Origin: CBDTTM01 sp965363355
GTDB taxonomy: Bacteria; Bacillota; Negativicutes; Selenomonadales; Selenomonadaceae
NCBI GenBank assembly: GCA_965363355.1
Contig: CBDTTM010000154.1
Span: 1 to 6,221 of the forward strand
DNA: 6,221 nt
Direction: 5' to 3'
Part shown: positions 1-6,221 of the stretch, piece by piece
Numbering within the stretch: the first letter of the stretch is position 1
Layout: every line of letters begins with the position of its first letter
Made by a program: the position numbers and the translations under genes
Notes under the pieces: generated by a model
What the model saw: the letters and a program-made list of their open reading frames with translations, nothing else
What the model was told of the DNA's origin: nothing
Database searches by the model: none

Positions 1-68
1 TTTCTCTTGTACGTTTATCAGCTAATTTACTTTATATCCATTGTCTCATAAAAAACCTACTATCTTAT

Positions 69-97
69 ATGATATACAAAAACGACAATTTATTCAA
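69..97 (-). promoter_or_regulatory. Candidate leftward sigma-70-type promoter
   Basis: On the minus strand TTGAAT (92-97) is followed after exactly 17 nt by TATCAT (69-74), matching the consensus at 4/6 and 5/6. It lies just beyond the operon terminator and points out of the window to the left, where a further minus-strand gene may begin. No start codon with a supported ORF is visible in 1-68. The -10 overlaps an imperfect palindrome (TATCTTATATGATA, 61-74). The region is AT-rich, so chance matches are likely. Confidence 0.3.
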
Positions 98-160
98 ATG
101 ATTTTACACCATATGAAAAATAAATATTAAACATGGTAACATAATCCTAATTTCTCTTCA

Positions 161-198
161 AATAAAAACTGGCTCCGCCTGTTTAGCGAAGCCAGTTT
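161..198 (-). terminator. Rho-independent terminator of the pectin operon
   Basis: Read on the minus strand, AAACTGGCTTCGC and GCGGAGCCAGTTT form a 13-bp stem with a single G-U wobble and a 7-nt loop, followed by TTATT, so that the RNA ends AGUUUUUAUUU. On the plus strand the wobble becomes an A/C mismatch and no T tract follows, so the structure is oriented for minus-strand transcription. It lies about 80 nt after the pehX stop and closes the operon. Confidence 0.88.
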
Positions 199-217
199 CC
201 CAGATAAAACTGTATTT

Positions 218-255
218 TTCTTAGGTTTCTTTATATTTCCCTAAGAATATTTTTT
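218..255 (+). terminator. Second hairpin with T-run in the plus direction (possible antisense terminator)
   Basis: TTCTTAGG (218-225) and CCTAAGAA (240-247) form a perfect 8-bp stem around a 14-nt AT-rich loop, followed on the plus strand by a run of six T (250-255). The minus strand has an A-rich tail instead. It could stop plus-strand transcription before it runs antisense into pehX. The stem is short and AU-rich, so efficiency is doubtful. Confidence 0.3.
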
Positions 256-279
256 CCAGTTGCTTTATCTTCATTTGCT

Positions 280-2001
280 CTACTTGTTCTTTTTTACAGC
301 ATCGTCTTCAAAAACAAGATTAGTAAAGCTGCCATTTTTCAAATAGTTGATTTTCATCGGCTTTACATTATGAAAGTACAGATTCTCAAAACATAAGTTT
401 TCATGATATGCATCCGGTAGGCCCTGTATCTCTATCGCAGCTCCACCAGCTCCATCAATCGTACAGTTTTGGATGGTAATATTTTTAAATTGACCTGGTG
501 TTTTTGATTTTGGATATTCAACTACTGCATTAGGATCCGAGTATCCAGATGTAAAGATAAATGCCTGTTGGCGAATGTTTTTCATCGCATTGTCTCTAAA
601 CAAGATATTTCTGGCACCGCCGCCAATCTGCGGAGCCGTTTTGGCGCGAAAACCTATATCGGTGTTTTCGATGACATTATCTTCCGCTAAGATATTTTCA
701 ATCCAAGCTGCCGTATGGCTTCCTGTCACCACTGCTCCATGCCCGTGATGAAAAGAATTATTAAAGATCCATATGTTTTTTGTTGAAGGATCTTTTTTAC
801 CTAATTCGCCAAGCCCAGCAGCAAAATTAACGCAATCATCCCCGGTATCAAAATAACTGTTGATAACCGTCAAACCATTGCCATGCGTAAATTCAATTCC
901 ATCACCGTTATTACAGTCATAGGTATGAAATTTAACATCATTTACCGTGACATCATCGCAGCGTATATTGACCAAAGTGTGGTTTGCTGGGTTTATAACA
1001 CGGATGCTTCCATAGTATACTTCTTTTACATTGCGCATCGTTATGAGATTCGCTCTACGTGGATAAGAGGATTTAAAAGATTGACCTGATTTCATCAAAC
1101 TCTCCACTTGATTTTTCGCAGCAATCCCAATATTTAAGACATGATTGGCATCCATTGCACCATCTTTATCCACCGTATTATGTGCATAAAGATAGGCTGT
1201 TCCCTCGGCATTTTTTTGCCAGCCATTTCCATCGATAACACCTTCGCCAACGATGCGAATTTTTTCTAATGATGGTTCATTATCCTTCGGCATTGCATTG
1301 ATCAAACCATAAAAACGTTCATCGCTTGAATATGGGTAAAGCTTAAAATGATATGGATAGTCTGTTGCATTTTCCGACCCGAGTAAAACTCCATCTTTGG
1401 CAACTTCCAAAGTCATATTGCTCTTTAACCAGAGTGCCCCTGTTTTAAATACACCAGCGGGGATAACGACTTTGCCGCCAGGAGTACAAGCATCGATTGC
1501 CGATTGTATAGCTTTGGTATTTAAAGTTTTCCCATCACCTATAGCTCCATAATTCTTAACATCATATATCATAGGAACTGCTGTCGTAAACTGTCTTACG
1601 ATATTGCTGTCAGCTGATTCTTTGCCTTTATCATCGACTGCACGTACCATAAAACTATACTTTGTAGATGCTTTAAGGTTCTTTGCGGTATACATATGCT
1701 TCGTAATGACTTGAGCCTTAGGATTTTTTTGATAAAAATCATCCACACTGCTTTTGGCTTCAGATGGTGCATCACTTTTAGAATCACCTAATAACTTTCC
1801 ATCCATATAGACATGATAACCAACAACCTTGCTATAATCTACTGGTTTTTCCCAAACCAAAGTCACACTATCTTCATCTACAGCCAAAGCCGGAACCTTA
1901 AGATGCCCCGGACTTTGCGGCAAAGCCTGCGTAAAGGCTACACTGCTGCCCATACAGGCAAAGCAAAACGTTGCAGCCAATAAGCTTGCAATTTTTTTCA
2001 T
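280..2001 (-). CDS. pehX: Exo-poly-alpha-D-galacturonosidase (GH28 with N-terminal FN3 domain), exported
   Basis: 573 aa. Residues 1-26 form a signal peptide (MKK, hydrophobic core, likely cleavage after Ala22 or Ala26). Residues about 32-141 are a fibronectin type III domain (VTLVWEKP, GYHVYMDG, YSFMVRAVD), followed by the pectate-lyase-superfamily entry motif YDVKNYGAIGDG (146-157) and a GH28 beta-helix. All GH28 catalytic signatures are visible: NNGDGIE (364-370, Asp367), TGDDC (386-390, Asp388/Asp389), GHG (420-422, His421) and RAKT (452-455, Arg452/Lys454). The FN3-GH28 order, the length (close to 600 aa) and the NGDGIEF and FDTGDDCVNFAAG variants are those of PehX exo-enzymes of Dickeya and Yersinia, which release digalacturonate from the non-reducing end of polygalacturonate (EC 3.2.1.82). 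Exo action and product are inferred from the family. The ATG follows an AGGAGG (2013-2018) 11 nt upstream. It is the last gene of the operon, 41 nt after the porin. Location is periplasm or outside the cell; no SLH or other anchor is seen. Confidence 0.93.
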   Translation of the reverse strand: MKKIASLLAATFCFACMGSSVAFTQALPQSPGHLKVPALAVDEDSVTLVWEKPVDYSKVVGYHVYMDGKLLGDSKSDAPSEAKSSVDDFYQKNPKAQVITKHMYTAKNLKASTKYSFMVRAVDDKGKESADSNIVRQFTTAVPMIYDVKNYGAIGDGKTLNTKAIQSAIDACTPGGKVVIPAGVFKTGALWLKSNMTLEVAKDGVLLGSENATDYPYHFKLYPYSSDERFYGLINAMPKDNEPSLEKIRIVGEGVIDGNGWQKNAEGTAYLYAHNTVDKDGAMDANHVLNIGIAAKNQVESLMKSGQSFKSSYPRRANLITMRNVKEVYYGSIRVINPANHTLVNIRCDDVTVNDVKFHTYDCNNGDGIEFTHGNGLTVINSYFDTGDDCVNFAAGLGELGKKDPSTKNIWIFNNSFHHGHGAVVTGSHTAAWIENILAEDNVIENTDIGFRAKTAPQIGGGARNILFRDNAMKNIRQQAFIFTSGYSDPNAVVEYPKSKTPGQFKNITIQNCTIDGAGGAAIEIQGLPDAYHENLCFENLYFHNVKPMKINYLKNGSFTNLVFEDDAVKKNK

Positions 2002-2012
2002 CCGTCCTGATG

Positions 2013-2018
2013 CCTCCT
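2013..2018 (-). promoter_or_regulatory. Ribosome binding site of pehX
   Basis: A perfect AGGAGG in the 41-nt gap after the porin stop, 11 nt before the ATG. It confirms the start that places the signal peptide at the N-terminus and indicates independent translation initiation within the operon. Confidence 0.8.
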
Positions 2019-2042
2019 CTACTGTTATCCTTTATGCCCGAA

Positions 2043-3437
2043 TCAGAAGAAATATTCAATCTGGGTCCTGAGCCATTTTTCTTTAGTCTGCGTTATTTCG
2101 GCTCCAGTCAAATCGGCACTTTGCAACCAGCGCGTCGTCCAAAGAACATTCTTGGTCGGAACGTATTTGGCGATAAGCTGCCATCCTCTACGTCCATAGT
2201 CATTCGATTTAATATCAAAAGTAGATTTGATATAAGCATTTTTCTCAAGATGGACATAATCCAGTTCTGTTGACCAGGAATGTGGAATATTCTTATCCGC
2301 ATTACGATAAACAAGACTCATATTATAAGCCTCATTCTGCGTACTACGGCTTGATTTATCATAATCAGCACCCACTACAAGATTTTTCGCTATTTTATGA
2401 TCAAAAGCTATTTCACCTATGTTTGTATTTTCATACTCACCAGTAGCAGTTCCTTTGGTATCAATCAAACAGGTTTTTCCTTTTCCAATAGTATGCCAAA
2501 AGCCTGCATAAATATTGGTTTTTTCCGTTAACGGATACGCCATGTCTAATTGGAGATAATCAATGCCTAAATTTTTAGGATTTATATTTGTTACATTTAT
2601 TCCGCGATCATCTACCCAATATTTATCCGTAACAGTATCTCTAGTATCTGATGCAGAATCTGGACTGCCATAGGTGAAATTGACCTTCATTTTATTGCCA
2701 AAACTATATTTTAGTCCTGTGTAATATTCATTCATGACCATGCTGTTGATTTCATTGGCTTTGTCGCGTCCAACCTGCAATATACCAGGACCAACTGGAC
2801 CATATACATAGAGGCGAGACATGTCAAATTGGCCATTGGTATTTTCCTGGCCACCGCGATCCTGCCCATCACGATCTTTGGCTCCGAGGAAACGGACCAA
2901 TCCCCCCCAGCCATCACCAAATTGCGTTTTTCCTGTCAATTCATAATAATACGAGGTATCTTTTACGCCCGTGCCACAGCTATCTCCCGATTTATCGGTA
3001 TTATCTGTCTTATGATCATACCGAATGCGGATATTGCCGCTCCATTGGATCGGGTCTGCCTTTTTCACAGCTGGTGCCGCTGCAACGGCAGGTGCTTCCA
3101 TACCCGGAATGCGTACATGCATATCGGTGAGTTCATCTTTGAATTCACCTTCAAGTTTAACGATCTGATCTTTATCGGCTGCATCTGCTTTATCGATATT
3201 TGACATCGCTTTTGCCGTAAGCATAGCCATTTCATAACGGCTGATCAAACGATCCTTTTTAAAATCGCCTTCTGCATATCCATCAATGAGACCGTTATGT
3301 ACCAGCTCACTGAGCGCTTCATAAGACCAATGTTGCTGCGGAACCGTTGCAAACGGATTGTCTGCTGCAAAAGCTGCGCTTTCGATACCAAATGCTGCCA
3401 AGAATGCCAAACTCATTGCCAATTTTCTTTTTTTCAT
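2043..3437 (-). CDS. SLH-domain outer-membrane porin, OmpM/Mep45 type
   Basis: 464 aa. A signal peptide (1-24, AFA then ADNPF) is followed by one S-layer homology domain at about 27-78 (FATVPQQHWSYEAL, GLIDGY, SRYEMAML). A short charged amphipathic helix, probably a coiled coil (about 87-109), and an Ala/Pro-rich linker (111-127) come next. Residues about 130-464 have alternating polar and aromatic beta-strand patterns (WSGNIRIRY, GLKYSFGNKMKVNFTYG, WSTELDYVHLEK) and end in EYFF, a C-terminal aromatic as expected for barrel assembly by BamA. In Negativicutes this architecture is a trimeric porin whose SLH domain binds polyamine-modified peptidoglycan, tethering the outer membrane. Lying between the uptake symporter and the exo-polygalacturonase, it probably serves pectic oligosaccharide entry; that substrate is inference from position only. 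Two cysteines (154, 323) lie in probable loops. The start is supported by AAAGGGG (3447-3453), 9 nt before the ATG. The 174-nt leader region is long for this operon and may carry its own control. Confidence 0.92.
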   Translation of the reverse strand: MKKRKLAMSLAFLAAFGIESAAFAADNPFATVPQQHWSYEALSELVHNGLIDGYAEGDFKKDRLISRYEMAMLTAKAMSNIDKADAADKDQIVKLEGEFKDELTDMHVRIPGMEAPAVAAAPAVKKADPIQWSGNIRIRYDHKTDNTDKSGDSCGTGVKDTSYYYELTGKTQFGDGWGGLVRFLGAKDRDGQDRGGQENTNGQFDMSRLYVYGPVGPGILQVGRDKANEINSMVMNEYYTGLKYSFGNKMKVNFTYGSPDSASDTRDTVTDKYWVDDRGINVTNINPKNLGIDYLQLDMAYPLTEKTNIYAGFWHTIGKGKTCLIDTKGTATGEYENTNIGEIAFDHKIAKNLVVGADYDKSSRSTQNEAYNMSLVYRNADKNIPHSWSTELDYVHLEKNAYIKSTFDIKSNDYGRRGWQLIAKYVPTKNVLWTTRWLQSADLTGAEITQTKEKWLRTQIEYFF

Positions 3438-3446
3438 AAATCTTAT

Positions 3447-3453
3447 CCCCTTT
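3447..3453 (-). promoter_or_regulatory. Non-canonical ribosome binding site of the porin gene
   Basis: AAAGGGG lies 9 nt before the porin ATG. It pairs with the anti-Shine-Dalgarno through a G-U wobble in place of the usual A, unlike the perfect AGGAGG in front of the symporter and pehX. Confidence 0.6.
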
Positions 3454-3461
3454 TATTATAT

Positions 3462-3488
3462 TTTTATCGCGTTCAACGCTCGATAAAA
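3462..3488. repeat. Inverted repeat upstream of the porin gene (operator or mRNA stem-loop)
   Basis: TTTTATCG (3462-3469) and CGATAAAA (3481-3488) are perfect 8-nt inverted arms around 11 nt, which themselves hold part of a nested GCGTT-G-AACGC palindrome. Arm centres are 19 bp apart. It sits 9 nt upstream of the porin ribosome binding site. No T tract follows on either strand, so it is not a terminator. A part of it, 3461-3476, read on the minus strand, differs at two positions from the CcpA cre consensus WTGNNARCGNWWWCAW. Whether it acts as DNA operator or as a 5'-leader hairpin is undecided. Confidence 0.55.
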
Positions 3489-3523
3489 CCTGGGTTTCTC
3501 CTGGAAAGGGGCATTTCTCCCTC

Positions 3524-3550
3524 ATTGTATCTTCAATGATGTTGAGTAAA
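3524..3550 (-). promoter_or_regulatory. Weak candidate internal promoter ahead of the porin
   Basis: On the minus strand TTTACT (3545-3550) is separated by 15 nt from TACAAT (3524-3529), 4/6 and 5/6 matches to the consensus. The short spacer lowers confidence. Its place, upstream of the inverted repeat at 3462-3488 in the only long gap of the operon, is where a separate porin promoter would be expected. Confidence 0.22.
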
Positions 3551-3611
3551 CGCCCACAGACGCAGGGATTCATTTACAATTATTTCAGATAATCTAATTG
3601 CTAAGAATTTT

Positions 3612-5135
3612 TTAGTGTGCTGGCTGCATCGGGATTTCTTTTTCTTTTGCCAAACGTTTTTTCTTGCCCCAGCAATCCTGATATGCATAGCCAGTAAGTT
3701 CTTTAAAGATATCTTTGACATCATCGGTTGCTTCATCCATCGATCCACCAGCTTTTAAGCGATGTACTTCGTCGACAACCATCTTATGTGTCTCTTTCGT
3801 AAGATGCAAACGATTACAAGCAAGCCAAGTGATTCCTAGCAAAACAAAAGGAGCCCCAATCGCTAATATTTCAATGCCCATGATAGCTGAATCTGTCTGA
3901 ACTGATACCCCTTTGATAAAACCAAAGGCTTGAAGGCCTGCACCCAAAAGTGCTGCTTCGACTGCTGTTGCCACTTTAGAAAGCAGTGAGTTGACTCCGG
4001 TAAATAGCCCTTCACGGCGCTCACCGGTGACTGCTTCATCGATATCAGCCATGAACGGAAGCTGAAATACCGGTACATAGTCGATACCCGCGCGGCCAGC
4101 CATATTGGCTACAGCCAGAAGCGTCAATAAAATCGCCATATTTTCAGAACCACCATGAATCAAGTAAAAATATCCGCCAAGAGATATAAATACGATGATG
4201 GTAGAGATTTTATAGGTAGCTGGCCCGCCGTATTTGTAGCAAGTCATAATGAATGCCATCAACGCCAAAGAAGATGTTAAATTTGTGATCCCCGAAATAT
4301 TCGATGTTACGATAGGATCGAGCATCAATACAAAAATAACGAAATAAGTGAATACACCCGTCGTAAGATTTTTGAAAATACCACCTACGCACATTAATAC
4401 ACAATGCAAGCGGAAAGTGCGAAGATGCATGCTCGACATGACATCCGATAAGATTGCTGGGAAAATGCTCCAAAACGACTTGATTTTGTTTTCATAATGA
4501 ACATCTTTTTGATCGCGTTCAAATGTAAATGCATAAACCAGCACCAAAGAAAGTCCCATCATAACACCGTAAATGATACCAGTATATAAAAATGCGTCGG
4601 GAGAATTCTTGCCAAATATCACAAACAAGCGACCTGGAACAAATGCTGCAATCGTGCTTGCGATAACTCCGCAGAATTGTTTTGCCCCGGTAAGTTTTGC
4701 TTTTGCTGCTGCGTCTTGTGTCATTTCTGCTGGCAAAGTCGTACAAGGAACGATTACCATCGTAAAGCAAATTTCATATAAAAGATTCATGACAAAATAA
4801 TACGTCAATGATTGTCCGGTAACCCATAAGAGCGGGAATACAATTGTGATAACCGGAATCCCCATTAAGATGAAGAATCTCCGTCGGCCAAATTTACGCC
4901 CAAGTTTTGTTCTCAAAAAGTTATCGGTTACAAAACCCATGACCGGGTTGCCGATCGCATCGATGATTCTTGCTGTCGAGAAAATGGCACTGGCCTCTAG
5001 TGCATTCAAGTTGCACATCGTTGTGTAAAAATACATGAGCCAGAGTGAAATCAATAATTGTGACCCACTCCCGAGAAAGTTTACAGAAGCATAACCAATG
5101 ATATTTTTAAGTGTAATTTTCTTTTGCATTGCCAT
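3612..5135 (-). CDS. GPH-family (glycoside-pentoside-hexuronide) sugar:cation symporter, probable oligogalacturonide transporter
   Basis: 507 aa integral inner-membrane protein with about 12 hydrophobic segments (for example 22-40, 87-106, 112-131, 182-204, 258-275, 309-326, 333-347, 420-440). The family signature between helices 2 and 3 is clear: DAIGNPVMGFVTD (59-71) followed by GRKFGRRR (79-86). The second GPH signature, ADIDEAVTGERREGLF (363-378), corresponds to the usual D-x(n)-TGxRxEG loop. GPH members carry sugars or uronides with Na+ or H+; TogT of Dickeya imports oligogalacturonides and belongs to this family. Flanking GH105 and GH28 genes make a pectic oligomer the likely cargo, but the sequence alone cannot separate galacturonate oligomers from rhamnogalacturonan products. 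A soluble C-terminal tail of about 65 residues (443-507) ends in a Lys-rich stretch and shows no EIIA domain. The gene starts 29 nt after the GH105 stop, so the two are almost surely co-transcribed. Confidence 0.9.
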   Translation of the reverse strand: MAMQKKITLKNIIGYASVNFLGSGSQLLISLWLMYFYTTMCNLNALEASAIFSTARIIDAIGNPVMGFVTDNFLRTKLGRKFGRRRFFILMGIPVITIVFPLLWVTGQSLTYYFVMNLLYEICFTMVIVPCTTLPAEMTQDAAAKAKLTGAKQFCGVIASTIAAFVPGRLFVIFGKNSPDAFLYTGIIYGVMMGLSLVLVYAFTFERDQKDVHYENKIKSFWSIFPAILSDVMSSMHLRTFRLHCVLMCVGGIFKNLTTGVFTYFVIFVLMLDPIVTSNISGITNLTSSLALMAFIMTCYKYGGPATYKISTIIVFISLGGYFYLIHGGSENMAILLTLLAVANMAGRAGIDYVPVFQLPFMADIDEAVTGERREGLFTGVNSLLSKVATAVEAALLGAGLQAFGFIKGVSVQTDSAIMGIEILAIGAPFVLLGITWLACNRLHLTKETHKMVVDEVHRLKAGGSMDEATDDVKDIFKELTGYAYQDCWGKKKRLAKEKEIPMQPAH

Positions 5136-5145
5136 TGTTTCTATT

Positions 5146-5151
5146 CCTCCT
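5146..5151 (-). promoter_or_regulatory. Ribosome binding site of the symporter; decides its start
   Basis: A perfect AGGAGG lies 10 nt before the ATG at 5133-5135 and 16 nt before the second in-frame ATG at 5127-5129. The spacing favours the first ATG (protein beginning MAMQKK). Confidence 0.8.
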
Positions 5152-5164
5152 TTTTTTATATCGA

Positions 5165-6221
5165 TTAAGATATTTTTGTCTTTGTTCTTATAGCTGTTTC
5201 AGCAACGTCGATATCGCCCCCTTGTTTTTTTTGCAGTCTTTCACTTTCCTGTGCAGCCATGATGAATGGTCCCAATCCTTTTGGTTCGTTGCTGACAATC
5301 GGTTCACTGATATAATAAGCAAAACTGCCATCCCGTTTGTCTTTGCCGCCAAGCCCTGCTACATAACATACTTTATTCAAATTGATCAACCCGTTCTTCG
5401 TCGGTGAAATAAACTCCTGAACGAGTCCGTCAAATGCTGCCAACGCTGCTGCCTTGAGTGTCTTCGGTAAGAATCCAAGGCGCACTCCTTTTAAAAGAGC
5501 ATACGTAATCATACTAGATCCTGATGCTTCCAAATAATTACCTTTACGAGTTCCCTGATCGAGCACTTGATACCATGCATGTGCTTCCTTATCCTCTACC
5601 TTGAGAAGTCCATCTACTGCACGCTGCAATATATCCACAAGCTTTTGTTTCTGTGGATTTTCATTAGGGAAGAGCTCTAAGACATCAACTAAAGCCATGA
5701 CGAACCAGCCAACCGAACGGCCCCAAAAATGTGCTGACAATCCTGTTTGGGGATCTGCCCAAGGCTGCTGTGCTTTTGCATCCCAAGCATGGAATAAAAG
5801 GCCCGTCTTTGGATCTCGCAAATGTTTTTCGGCAATGATAAATTGCTTGGCTATATCATCAAAAGCTTCTGGTTCATCAAAAGCTGTCGCATACGCTGCA
5901 TAAAAAGCTGCTCCCATATAAAGTCCATCAAGCCATATTTGATGCGGATAAATCTCCTTGTGCCAAAAAACACCTTCATCGGTTCTCGGATGAGAAACAA
6001 TCTGCTCACGTAAATGCTCAACTGCCGTCTTATATTTTTTTAGTCCAGTTTCTTTATAAAGTCGAAGTACGATTTTCCCATTATTCAAATGATCGATATT
6101 ATATTCATCTGCGCGATAACCATTGATATTTCCAGACTGTGTGATGAAATGGTTCATCGTTTCACTTATGTAATCCAAATATTTCTTCTCACCGGTATCT
6201 TGCCAGACCTGATATATGCCA
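5165..6221 (-). CDS. Unsaturated (rhamno)galacturonyl hydrolase, GH105 (YteR/RhiN type), 5' end outside the window
   Basis: 351 codons plus a stop are visible and the frame is open to the window edge, so the gene is truncated by the window, not mutated. A TTG at 6176-6178 is an internal Leu: the 14 codons before it (GIYQVWQDTGEKKY) continue the family helix pattern. The product is an (alpha/alpha)6-barrel enzyme that removes the 4,5-unsaturated galacturonyl residue from lyase products of rhamnogalacturonan or related pectin (EC 3.2.1.172 in characterised members). Visible signatures, numbered from the first visible residue: YNIDHLNNGK with Asp43, QIWLDGLYMG with Asp98, HAWD (144-147), FWGRSVGW (165-172), GNYLEASGSSM (227-237), YYISEP (302-307) and KGLGPF (314-319). 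The two Asp are 55 residues apart, as Asp88 and Asp143 are in Bacillus YteR, which also implies about 45 missing N-terminal residues. Members are usually cytoplasmic; the missing N-terminus prevents checking for a signal peptide. First visible gene of the cluster. Confidence 0.92.
   Translation of the reverse strand, partial: GIYQVWQDTGEKKYLDYISETMNHFITQSGNINGYRADEYNIDHLNNGKIVLRLYKETGLKKYKTAVEHLREQIVSHPRTDEGVFWHKEIYPHQIWLDGLYMGAAFYAAYATAFDEPEAFDDIAKQFIIAEKHLRDPKTGLLFHAWDAKAQQPWADPQTGLSAHFWGRSVGWFVMALVDVLELFPNENPQKQKLVDILQRAVDGLLKVEDKEAHAWYQVLDQGTRKGNYLEASGSSMITYALLKGVRLGFLPKTLKAAALAAFDGLVQEFISPTKNGLINLNKVCYVAGLGGKDKRDGSFAYYISEPIVSNEPKGLGPFIMAAQESERLQKKQGGDIDVAETAIRTKTKIS

Noticed and set aside
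883..1089. Plus-strand 68-codon frame inside pehX, and similar antisense frames at 2829-3203 and 5601-5903
   Set aside because: They lie opposite well-supported genes with complete family motifs and show no recognisable protein features of their own.
1954..1965. Lipoprotein lipobox at Cys16 of the GH28 enzyme (CFAC)
   Set aside because: Position -3 is Cys rather than Leu/Val/Ile, and ordinary signal peptidase I sites follow at Ala22 and Ala26. A secreted or periplasmic enzyme is more likely.
3455..3460. Perfect TATAAT on the minus strand next to the porin ribosome binding site
   Set aside because: Nothing like a -35 box lies 16-18 nt upstream, and transcription from it would start within the ribosome binding site. 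Probably chance in an AT-rich leader.
3319..3573. Minus-strand 84-codon frame covering the porin leader and the first part of the porin gene
   Set aside because: It overlaps the porin signal peptide and SLH region in another frame, has a Cys- and Arg-rich composition without family likeness, and no convincing ribosome binding site.
3577..3600. AT-rich inverted repeat (CAATTA/TAATTG) just after the symporter stop, as a terminator
   Set aside because: The stem is 6 bp and contains one G-C pair, the loop is long and no T tract follows, so termination before the porin is not supported.
6176..6178. TTG as the start codon of the GH105 gene
   Set aside because: The frame stays open to the window edge with family-like sequence upstream, and the Asp spacing against YteR implies about 45 more N-terminal residues.

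Overview
The window holds one pectin-degradation cluster, entirely on the minus strand and read right to left. In transcription order it contains: a GH105 unsaturated (rhamno)galacturonyl hydrolase whose 5' end lies outside the window; a GPH-type sugar:cation symporter; an SLH-domain outer-membrane porin of the OmpM type; and an FN3-GH28 exo-polygalacturonase of the PehX type. A strong intrinsic terminator follows at 161-198. Gaps between genes are 29, 174 and 41 nt. All four look like one operon, probably with an extra control point in the 174-nt gap ahead of the porin.

The organism is most likely a diderm Firmicute of the class Negativicutes (Selenomonas/Pectinatus/Propionispira-like). The main evidence is the porin. 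It has a signal peptide, a single SLH domain, a short coiled coil and a beta-barrel ending in Phe, which is the architecture of OmpM/Mep45 proteins that tie the outer membrane to peptidoglycan in this class. Moderate-to-low GC and AGGAGG-type ribosome binding sites agree. The genus cannot be fixed from this window.

Inferred physiology: PehX-like GH28 is exported and trims polygalacturonate from the non-reducing end, probably releasing digalacturonate. The porin would pass oligomers across the outer membrane, the GPH symporter would carry them across the inner membrane, and GH105 would remove 4,5-unsaturated uronyl ends made by lyases encoded elsewhere. This matches, with non-homologous parts at the outer membrane, the KdgM/PehX/TogT/RhiN logic known in Dickeya and Yersinia.

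Region by region: 1-160 is AT-rich without a supportable gene, holding only a weak leftward promoter candidate; 161-279 carries the operon terminator and a second hairpin; 280-2001 pehX; 2043-3437 porin; 3438-3611 an intergenic region with a conspicuous inverted repeat; 3612-5135 symporter; 5165-6221 GH105 (partial). The most interesting point is an SLH porin embedded in a pectin operon, suggesting a substrate-dedicated OmpM paralogue.
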